DNA of 64,000 nt from Haliclona indistincta (taxonomy: Eukaryota; Porifera; Demospongiae; Haplosclerida; Chalinidae), in the NCBI GenBank assembly GCA_964017065.1, contig OZ024792.1:7311754-7375753 (forward strand), written 5' to 3'. Made by a program: the position numbers and the translations under genes. Under the pieces are notes generated by a model. That model was not told where the DNA came from, did not search any database, and saw nothing but the letters and a program-made list of their open reading frames with translations. The first letter of the stretch is position 1; every line of letters starts with the position of its first letter. Below, piece after piece: positions 15,001 through 30,706 of this stretch.

Positions 15001-16599
15001 TTGACTTTTGTACCAACTAGTAAGAGTTCTGCTAATATCAGCATTTTTATTAACATCTGTTTCAGTGATAAAAGCTTCAGAAAGTATCTAACTGACTGGA
15101 CCAATTGGTTTGATATGCTGGCTATTAGCATGACCCTGCTCATCATTCCATTCCGTTTTACTAACTTGAATGTTCAGTGGATTTTTGCAGCTCTGGCATA
15201 CATTTTTCATGGTTTACGGATTTTTGAATATGCAATTATTCTAAGGTACATCAGCAATATTGTTATCAATTCTTATCAGGATTTTGCTGAAGATTTTTCG
15301 GACGCTATGTTGAAATTTTGGTTCGAGTCGTGATCCGTGATCTGACTCAGTTTCTGATTGTATTCATGGTGTTCATGATCACATTTGGAGGTGGACTCTT
15401 CTTTGCTATGCGTGGGGAGCCATGTCCATTTGTAGTCTCTACTAGTGATGTTCGACCTGAGTTCAATCCTCTAGTGAACACCAGCCTCTGTGTGCATCCT
15501 GAAGAGACTGGGTGAGTCTCTCGTCTCAATTTGACTGCTTACACCACTGTTTGATTGTACGCAGATCCATATATCGTATTTGGTTGACTGGTATTCGTCT
15601 TCTAGCTGAAGGAGAAAATATCATATTCCCATACTTGTTTCAGGATCGAGGTTTTAGGTATAAGCTACTATAGTGGAAATTTAAAATTATTATTATTTTC
15701 TATAAAGAGGTCTAGCTGGGGCTATCTACATTGTGTTTCTGTTCCTGGTCGTCGTGATTCTGCTCAACCTGTTGATTGCTCAGTTCACCAAGAGCTACGA
15801 GGAGGAGATAGGAAGAGCTCACATTTCTGTCACTCTAAACCGAGCTAAGGCCCTGAGCAGAATGTGGAATCCACTCTGGATGAAAGTGATAGTAAGACTG
15901 ATGGTGATAATTTTATAAACTGTTTTAATTTTCCGTAGATTCGATATCGGGATTTCTTCAAAAGGTACACCAGGGTCTCGTATTATAGACCTACATCACA
16001 CAAAATGGATCTTGATGGTAAGCATTCAATCTGTCATTTGCAACTTAGCGCAACTTTTTTAAAGACCCGGACAAGCTCAGTAAGAAATTTGAAGAAGTGC
16101 AGCAAACGATTTATCAGACAAACAAATCCGTTCACAAGCAATTGAAGGGTGAGTGTATTCACATGCAGTGAACATCATTATTTACGTCTCTTTCCTTTTT
16201 TAGGTATGCAAGATCAACTAGACAAACAAGCAGTTTTAAGTAAAACAATCATGGAGCAGACTGTCACTGCAAGAGAACATTCTCAGGAAAGGCACCATAG
16301 CTTAGAAACAAGCTTGCCTCCAGAACTTAAAGAACAAATCAGGAATAGTTCAATGGTGATCAGTGAGCTGCAGAGAGAAGTGAAGGAGCAAGCTACTGTG
16401 ATCAAGAAGCAAGCAACCATCATGGAGGAGTTGCAAGTAGCTGTGGTTAGACAGACAGAGATGTTCAGTAAACAGCAGCAGCGCATGAGGGAGACATGGT
16501 GAGAAATGAATGCAACAGTTCAACTGTATTTGTTTTTCCGCTTGTAGGATGTCAGAACTGACAGAAGTACTTCAAAGATTTTCATCACAAACAAATTAA
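12030..16599 (+). CDS. TRP-superfamily cation channel, copy B (ankyrin/TRPA-TRPV-like)
   Basis: Tandem paralogue of copy A, with the same exon order and phases. Exon 1 is 12030-12191 (MASVYIPVDDSESGEYPELL to AVAEKQ), joined to 12606 (ANGMSDNLMHSLKNGQSQYL). N-terminal soluble region: PRIEHKIGDNTTHLYADML, NKENKCAVELADERGPAF, ankyrin-like NVLHIAGENGFAILTEQIL (13905-13965). Pre-S1 LIKLKWQQFGW, then S1 about 14845-14895, S2 14940-15010, S3 15105-15165, S4 15185-15245, S5 15340-15410, pore helix GIRLLAEGENI (15590), S6 to ILLNLLIAQFTKSYEEE (15755-15805), followed by NRAKALSRMWNPLWMKVI, nearly identical to copy A. The C-terminal coiled coil (about 16205-16500) could support oligomerisation. The tail ends LQRFSSQTN before TAA. 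Channel identity is firm; ligand and subfamily are unknown. Confidence 0.87.
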
Positions 16600-16754
16600 T
16601 CACCCAGCACAGATTTTATTTTTTATTCAAAGAGTGCAGAGAGAGCCATATTTTATTTCACCGCTGTTATTATTCACAATTCAGTGTTTCATAGTCCATA
16701 ACTTGTATTATAAATTCACTTGTTGTATTCACGACATACTTACAAGTGCTTACA

Positions 16755-16823
16755 GAGCAAACAGTTATGATAAAAGAACTACGAGCAGCTATGATGAGAC
16801 AGCAGTCAAGTGACTGCTGGTGA
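16755..16823 (+). pseudogene. Relic or alternative coiled-coil exon of the TRP family
   Basis: Just beyond the end of copy B, an acceptor-like cttacag is followed by an open stretch reading EQTVMIKELRAAMMRQQSS then DCW and TGA. It closely resembles the coiled-coil exons of both TRP genes (EQATVIKQQSVVMEELQAAI in A; a similar stretch in B). It is either the remnant of a third tandem copy or an alternative 3' exon of copy B. It is too short to be a gene by itself. Confidence 0.55.
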
Positions 16824-16907
16824 TGAAGCTCCAACTTGTTAACAATAATTACAAAAAGATTTAAACGGTTACTACATGTACATAACTAAAACAAGATTAT
16901 AAGTCAC

Positions 16908-19324
16908 TAGAGCTCTTGTTTCTTTCCCTTCTTCGTTTTCTTCGATTTCTTGGCTTCCTCTCCTCGCACCACTGGTGGTGATGAAGCATTGTCTTTCAAA
17001 TACTTAATAAAATCTGCCACTTCCCTTCCACCCTAAGTCGATACGATAACAGTGATAGCACATACAAGAGTCTCCTCATACCTCGTATTTCTGTGGGCTA
17101 GATTTATTTCCCTTGGGAACCCAGAATAAGGTTGGGTAGCTGAGGATGAAATGAGTGAAATGATGGATTATTGATAAGCATTACTACTTACCCTTGCACT
17201 TTGTACATGGATGGATAGTCATTGGCTGTCGCATCAGATTTAGCAATAACAATGTTAGGGTCATCCGTCAACTGCAATAGTCAGCATCATAACACACGGG
17301 TCAACCATTCAACGTACCTTCTCTCCAAGTTCCTCCAATTTTGGTGCCAATGCTTTGCAGTGTCCGCACCAAGGAGCATAGAACTCTATGAGAACATCCT
17401 TATCGGGGTCGTTGACAATGGCGTCAAAGTTCTTCCCAACCACAACCTACACAGAGAAGCAAGCAGCTAATCTCTAGTGTGGTCACCCAGTACAAAGGCT
17501 ATTTGTGATAGCACTACAGTTACCTTTACAGGCCCGTCATTGTCCTTTGGTACAGGTTCACTCTTCAAGTATGGTTCCAGTCCACCATCCAAGAACTCTT
17601 GTGCAAAAGCTTTCAAATTGTCGACACTAAAATCTTGTTCCATTGCGTATTTTTGACCCTTGGCGTCGTACAAGCCAACCACCACATCCTTCGGAGTGTG
17701 CTCGAAACCCAATGCACTCATTTCATGACCAAAAGCAGATCTATCAGAAACGGCAAAGGTGAGTTGGTCTGTGAATTCCTTAGCCGCCTTGATCACTCTG
17801 AGAAATGAAAAATTCATTAAAAAGACAAAATGACAAACAATTAAAAATTTACCTGTTTCTCCAGTAGTTGGTTCCTATGGTTGATGAACAACATCAATAA
17901 TTATAGCACATACATGTATTAATAATGAAAAACAGTACCTTTGGGATTCCTGACATAGTCAACAACAAAATACGCCACAACCAGTGGTTTCTTGTCTTCG
18001 TAAAACTTCATATTGTCGGTTGTGCGCACCCCGACAAGACCCATACTGTAATTGAGCAAGAAATGATGAGAGTGTGACAGCCATGTTGGATCTTACTGTT
18101 TAGACTTAACGAAGGTTTGTAATTCACGTGCGTTCGAAGCTCCTTCGTACACGATTCGTGATTCGTCCAACTTAGTTTGTAGTTGGGGAGGTTGAAAAAT
18201 AACGATTTGTCTGTCAGAGTAAAAAATCACATGACAGGCACATGATAGTCACATGACTCACTCATTATAGTTCCACTCATCACGCACTACAGATGGTACG
18301 ACATGTGCAAATCGGAATGAATTACGAAGAGCATTGGCAGCCGACATAAATGCTTCTTTGAGCTTGCTCTCACCAGCGAAGAAACCTTTCCAGAGATGAG
18401 GTAAGGAAAGATGAACAGACAAACTTACCTACAACACTGTGTTCATCTCCTTTTAAAAACTTCTTCATTGACTCAACATCAGTAAGCTCTGAAGGAAGGA
18501 GAGAGAGGGTGTATGTGGTGAATGCATTTGGCAACCACAACAGTGAAATTCTCACTAAAATAGAACACAATAACTAGTTATGCATTCACACACACACACA
18601 AAGGCTCTTTTCAGTTGATCAGTTACAGGAAACTTGCAACTAGGTACCTTTACTGCTGGGGCCGCCCTGCTTTTTCATATAGCCAACAATTCCATCTGCA
18701 AACAAAAAACAAAGTAAAAGTCTCAACGTGATAGTGAGTCAAGCGTACCAGATGATCGTGGACCATCATAGTCTGAACTGATTTCTCCGTTACGGAAAAT
18801 CTTCAGTGTTGGGTACCCACTGACTCCATACTTGCTACACAGATCGTTGCTAGCTGGGCAGTCCACCTGGCAAGACACACACACAGTGAATCACTCGGAG
18901 CACTTGTTGACACACAGATTCCCTACACTACTAACTACTCACTACTAAACCACAAATACCAAAATTAGATTCACTTTAAGATAGGTTACTCCACTTTGGT
19001 TGCTCATGCATCAGATATACTCTATCCGGTCTCATTCACCTTAGCTAGAGGAATGGGCGGGTCTTCTTTAGCCAGAGCGGTTGCAGCCTTTTCGTACTCG
19101 GGAGCAAGCCGTTTACAGTGCCCGCACCTACAAGAAACGGGTCAGAAAAGCTCTTGAGTAATGCTCCAACTCTCTTACCAAGGTGCAAAGAACTCTACAA
19201 GAATGATATCCACGTCCACCGACTCGGCAAAGTTGGCGGCATTCAAGTCCAGGACATCACTGTCGCCATTAGAACTTGCTCTGCACGCCAACAACGCTGA
19301 CACTGCCAGAAACAACCACTTCAT
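16908..19324 (-). CDS. PDIA3: Protein disulfide-isomerase A3 (ERp57)
   Basis: ERp57 is an ER thiol-disulfide oxidoreductase that works with calnexin/calreticulin on glycoproteins. The ATG at 19324 starts a signal peptide ([18 protein letters not shown]). The first thioredoxin domain follows, with [20 protein letters not shown] split by an intron inside the WCGHC codons (about 19205 and 19130). Two non-catalytic b-type domains occupy about 18800-17550. The second catalytic domain has [19 protein letters not shown] near 17390-17330 and continues to [11 protein letters not shown]. The C-terminus is Lys-rich and ends KKGKKQEL, an ER-retrieval variant of KDEL, before TAG at 16908-16910. About ten exons; the a-b-b'-a' order and ~490 residues match ERp57. 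An ER-stress element lies upstream. Convergent with TRP copy B. Confidence 0.94.
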
Positions 19325-19423
19325 CTTCTCTGCTATATCGCTCAGGCCTCTCAGAATACAGAGATTGGAGAGAATGGTTTGAAGAAAAGGGCTCGTTCCT
19401 TATCACACGTGTGAACAGCTGGA

Positions 19424-19442
19424 CCAATCAAAACGAGCCACG
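19424..19442. promoter_or_regulatory. ER stress response element (CCAAT-N9-CCACG)
   Basis: CCAAT at 19424-19428, nine bases (caaaacgag), then CCACG at 19438-19442: an exact match to the metazoan ERSE consensus bound by NF-Y plus ATF6/XBP1. It sits 100 bp upstream of the PDIA3 ATG, on the strand opposite the gene; ERSEs are known to work in either orientation. A cACGTG-type core (tcacgtga) follows immediately at 19445-19452. Spacing, sequence and an ER-chaperone target gene all agree. Confidence 0.8.
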
Positions 19443-20076
19443 CGTCACGTGATTGCATAATTGTGGATATTCATGAGAAGAAACTTAGCAATATCATAAC
19501 CTGTAATACAGTTTAAAATAATCATATTCAATGTTCTCACTTACTAGTTCAGATCAGTGCAGACTAGAGGCTACTTAGTGCTTTGATAGTGGCCCTCAAG
19601 ATGCTGCTAGTGCATGCACAAGAGCTAAACCCTTTCTTGATGATAACAGCTAATCTGCCCGGTGGTAGCTAGCTGATTGGCAGGCACTATAGACTGCAGC
19701 TAGAGAATGTCTCAAAATGCATGTGTTGTTAGCTAGTTCTCACTATTCTTTTAGATACTGTGCTTTTGAAATCCCATGTATGCATACAATATCAGCCCAC
19801 CCACGCAATTCTACGAGCCCCACCCATTCCTGCCAAGCCTCCAGCACGCTGATTCTGCACGAGCATAAAGGCTCGCATCACTGGACCATAGATAATACAG
19901 TACTGTAATATCTATGACTGGACCAATCAACGTGATTACATAATCATGAATTATTATTATTTTTTTATGAAGAGGGAGAAATATCAACATAGAGAAATCT
20001 TGATCAACAAACGAACATGTAACCTGTAAATAGAGTAACACAATATTTAGTAATGAAGGCAGCTCTTACTATAATG
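19443..20076. other. PDIA3 upstream / CHD1 downstream spacer with a duplicated block
   Basis: No exon seen. A block at about 19918-20035 (gaccaatca, acgtgatt, cataat, catga, and later taacctgtaa) repeats the order of motifs found at 19422-19508 beside the PDIA3 ERSE, but without the nine-base spacer and CCACG. It looks like a diverged duplication of the promoter segment. The 3' end of CHD1 (stop at 20077) abuts it. Confidence 0.5.
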
Positions 20077-26837
<6,761 letters not shown>

Positions 26838-27003
26838 TTAGCAGGGTTTCGGCTTCTTGCCTTGCTCTAAGCTGTTCCCGGGCAGCAAGGCCGCCAATTC
26901 TAATTAATGCCCAATACAACCGTGAACGAAGAAATGCGGAACGGTTACGGAGTAACATTCAAAAATCACTGCCCGCCAATCCATTCCTGGTCCTTGATGA
27001 ACT
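26838..27003. promoter_or_regulatory. Bidirectional promoter region, CHD1 / repeat-protein gene
   Basis: 166 bp lie between the ATG of CHD1 (-) and the ATG of the next gene (+). Both 5' UTRs and both core promoters must fit here or in hidden upstream exons. No TATA box is obvious. Confidence 0.55.
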
Positions 27004-30000
27004 ATGGCGTCGTGTGAAGAAGAGCAAGAGAGGGCCAAGGCTGCTGCAGGACTAAAATTACGCTTAGAGTTGGAGAGAAAGCATACTACTTCTTGTCATG
27101 AATTAATTGAGAGTGGGTTGGAGATAGAAAGAATCTACACCTTTCTTCTTAAAGAGCTAATGGAAGTCGAGGAAGATAAGATGAAAGAAATAGAGAGACG
27201 GATATCCACGAGTCAAGAGCATTCCAGAGTGCTGACCAAAGAGAGTGCAACAAAAAGGAGCAGTTTACTGGCTTCCTTTGTGGGCGGCAGCAGTATGCAA
27301 GAGGATGGTGTGATAGTGATTGAAGATGATAAACAGGTTTCAGTTGATGAGCCTTCGGGACCTGTGACAACGTCTACTCAACCACCTAGCAAGAAGCAAG
27401 TACCAAAGATGAAAAACTTTTCACTGATAATCTCCAAATCTAAGAAAGTGACCAATGAAGATAGCGATGAGTCATCTCAGCGTCACCAAGTCTGTAGTCC
27501 TCAGAAGCAAGAAATTAGCTCACCAGTTCAGGTGATCTCTCCCAAGCAAAATAGAGTCAAGCAGCAACAACCTGAAAAGGAGAAAGAGATCAATGTTTCC
27601 TCTGAGTCGGAGGGCGCCACCAGTCCTGAAATTCCTATGCAGAACCAAGAGGAGGATTTTTTTCTCCACGTCATACCAAGGAGAAAGATTTACCAACGTC
27701 TTGTGGAAGACACTGATAATGAACCTAGTTTTGTAAAGGAAAGTCCAAGAAAGCTTACTTCTGGTAGTAGAATACCTCGAAGTAGCTATAGTTCCATTGG
27801 TGGATTCAACTCTTGTTCAGTGGAAAAAGAAACGGTCGTTCCTTCTCAAAGAGCAGTGGCAGTATCTTCACCTACCAAGAAGCTTCAACCCCGTGACAAA
27901 GTTGCAGCCAAAAATGTTCCACAGCCGGTGAAGATTGCTAAAGAGACTAGCACAGAATCATCCTCTGAGAAAGAAGAAACAATAGTTACTTTGCCCAAAA
28001 GAAAGAGAAGAAATCGGCTTGTAACGCTGGAAGGTAGCGTAAGGACTAGTCCACATCAGAGAACAAGACGTAACAAGGAAGAGGAGGAAGAAGAAGCATT
28101 TGATTTGAACCCCCAAAGCCCCAAACATCGTTCAAAAGGAAAGGAACTAGAAAGAGTGATTTCTTCCCCAAGAAGTGTGACGACCTCTTCGCCTGCCAAG
28201 AAGATTCAACCCCATGACAAACCTACCAAAAATGTTGAGAAGGTTGCTAAAGAGTGTCAGGCTACCAAAACTACCACAGAATCGTCTTCTGAGGAAGAAG
28301 AAACGATAATTACTTTCCCCAAAAGAAAGAGAAGAAATCGGCTTGTAACACTGGAAGACAATACTGCTCCACTTCTGAGAACAAGAAAAAGTAAAAAGCA
28401 AATGGATGAAGAGGAGGAAGAAGTATTTGATTTGAACCCCCAAAGCCCTAAACCTCGCTTAGCGAGAAAAGTTTCTTCTCCGAGAACTATGTCAAGACCT
28501 TTGCCTACCAAGAAGCAAGGCAAGGTTGTAACAAGAAAAGTCACACAACCAGTAAAGGTTGCTAAAGACACTACCGCAGAATCACCCTCCGAGAAAGAAG
28601 AAACTGTTATTTTGCCCAAGAGAAAGAGAAAGAATTTGCTTGCAACACTGGAGGACGGTGTAAGAACTAGTCCACTTCAGAAGACAAGAGCACGTACAAA
28701 CAAAGAAGATAACAAGCAAGAGGAAGAAGCATTTGATTTGAACCCCCAAGACCCTGGATTGCCGAAGCGCAAAATGAGAAAGAATAAGTCAACTAAATCG
28801 AAAAGGGACGAAAACAGTCTTGCTACTGAGCCATCATCTCCTGTTAGACAAAGAGTAACATCACCTTCAGCTGTAAGACTGAGAAGTCGAAGAGCACAAC
28901 ATGAGAAACGACAAGAATTGGAAAAGGAGAGAAGGGAAGAGCCAAATGGACCAGAATCTCTCTCTACAGCTGAGCCGAGGTTGCAACATCAAAGAAATGA
29001 TGAGGATGGAAGAGAAACCAGTAAGCCTGTTGGTGCAAGCTCACCTCCCTCTTTGCGAAGACGTAAGTCTAGATCTCCTAAGCGCTTAGTGCAAAGAGAG
29101 GACAAAGAACCAGAGCAGAAGGGAAGAGAGGAGAAGGAGGTTGAATCGCTCACTCTCGCAAACACAGTCATGGTCCTTTCTCCTCTACGAGAGCGTATGC
29201 TTAGATCAAGGAAAGAGGAGACAGAAAATAGAAAGAGATGCACAAAAGTAGCTGGAAAATCCGTGGTTGAAATGGAAGGCTCTAAGAGAAGAAAAAACAA
29301 AAGCAAGCCAGAAGAGGCAAGTAAAGGGAGAGAGACATTGTCAGCAGCAGAACAACTATCAAGCCAAGTTGAGGAAAGAAGCAAAGATGAACGCATTATA
29401 ATGCTACGACCTCCAAAACAGATTCCGAACAGGTAAGATAAAATCAATTATAAGTACCTCCATAAATAGGCATCTGTTTGCTTGATGAAAAGCGTGTGTG
29501 AAGCATTACAAATAAACCTTCGTACTTGTGTTTGAGGTTTGTAGTGAAGCCCTTTAACTGTTACTGTTATCATCTCTGTCCAGGCTCACCAGAGCAGCTG
29601 TGTCTAGCAATACCCTTCTTGATCACACATCAATATCCTTTGCCAAGGGAAGACGGACACTTCTTTCATCAACGCAAGCCTCGTGTATAATGGATTCGAT
29701 GATGTCCACATTCTGTGAACAAGACCTAGAGGTAAATAATTTTTGTATGAGATCTTTGCGTTGGGGTATGTACATATTTCTTAGCTCTGGTAGTATTCAA
29801 ATTAGATTTTGCATACGAGCATTTTCCACTAATTCTGTTAACTGTCTAAGATATGCTGTAGCTAAATCACGTACACTAATAAATATCTTGAGAGCAAAGA
29901 TACTAATTGTTGCTTTGTAGTTTGTGTGGTTGCTCTGTTGAAAGGAGACTTTTCTCAGAAGTGTATCTGATTTAAGAACGACCTTTTGTTTTGTTTACCC

Positions 30001-30197
30001 TAGGGATACGCCCACACCATGTGTAAAATGTCCTTTCCGGACACAAAACATTGTAGTGACAAGCTTTGTATGGTGGTCATTATTCGATTTTCTAATTTTT
30101 TCTACAGTCTAAGACGAGGCGACCGTCACTCAGAGTCAACACAAAAGGTTTTACTACTCCTCATCTGAGACTATCCCAAAGAGAGAAATCAAAATAA
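27004..30197 (+). CDS. Unrecognised basic nuclear-type protein with three long repeats and SIM-like motifs
   Basis: Three exons join in phase: 27004-29432, 29584-29731 and 30108-30197, giving 888 residues. I do not recognise the family. Residues 1-80 are a likely coiled coil (LKLRLELERKHTTSCHEL, ELMEVEEDKMKEIERRIS). Residue ~100 begins DGVIVIEDDKQ, a classical SUMO-interaction pattern. The middle (about 27860-28790) has three repeats of ~100 residues, each with SPxKK, then an acidic patch before a hydrophobic core (EEETIITFPKRKRRNRLVTL; ETIVTLPKRKR; ETVILPKRKRK), then a poly-Glu run and FDLNPQSP. The rest is Lys/Arg/Ser/Glu-rich with many SP sites. The C-terminus (TRRPSLRVNTKGFTTPHLRL) looks structured and conserved. 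Many KRKR runs suggest nuclear location. A mitotic or chromatin scaffold is possible; this is not shown. Confidence 0.75.
27866..28790 (+). repeat. Three coding repeats of about 300 bp
   Basis: The DNA encoding acidic-core-KRKR-LVTLE-polyGlu-FDLNPQSP recurs with its FDLNPQ segments near 28099, 28429 and 28735. Copies one and two share long identical stretches (for example in the codons for KRKRRNRLVTLE); the third is more diverged, so the first two separated most recently. Unequal crossing-over within the exon is the simplest explanation. Confidence 0.8.
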
Positions 30198-30706
30198 TAT
30201 AAAGACTATAGCTTTGTCTGCACACTCTATATTGCTTTGTCATAATAATATATCTATTTCAAACCGTTACCTCTATACCTGTCAAATACAACATCTTTTT
30301 TTCTAAGTTGGGAGGACAGGATTGTGTAAAGCATGGTCTCGGCACCACACCAAGCTTATGAGTATTGTCGTCCGCATTCTTGCCGTATGGCTGCATTGCT
30401 CATTCATATTTTCAGCCTGTTTGGAAACCTTAAATCTAGTAGCTACGGTAACCGAGATAATCCACACCAAGAAACCTGAAACGAATGTAAAACAGGTTTC
30501 TGAACCAGAACTGACTGTGTCTTTGATGTTCATAAATTATACAGCGTGAGAACTGTTCCAAGACCCTAGTATATATCTGTGTTGTATAGTTTTATTTTTT
30601 TTAATTTTATGATGCTCCTGTACAGAAATGAAGATAAATACCAATGGACAAACATCTTGAAGTGGGAGTAGTTGATAAGGAATAAAATAAATAATAATTT
30701 TTGGTT
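30198..30706. other. Convergent 3' spacer
   Basis: 509 bp between the stop of the repeat protein (+) and the stop of the RGM-like gene (-). AT-rich; aataaaat polyadenylation-type signals occur near 30680 and aataatataaag near 30190. No supported exon. Confidence 0.5.

Noticed and set aside
28989..29447. Hydrophobic frames on the strand opposite the repeat protein
   Set aside because: They are complements of Lys/Glu/Arg-rich codons in a clear 810-codon exon.
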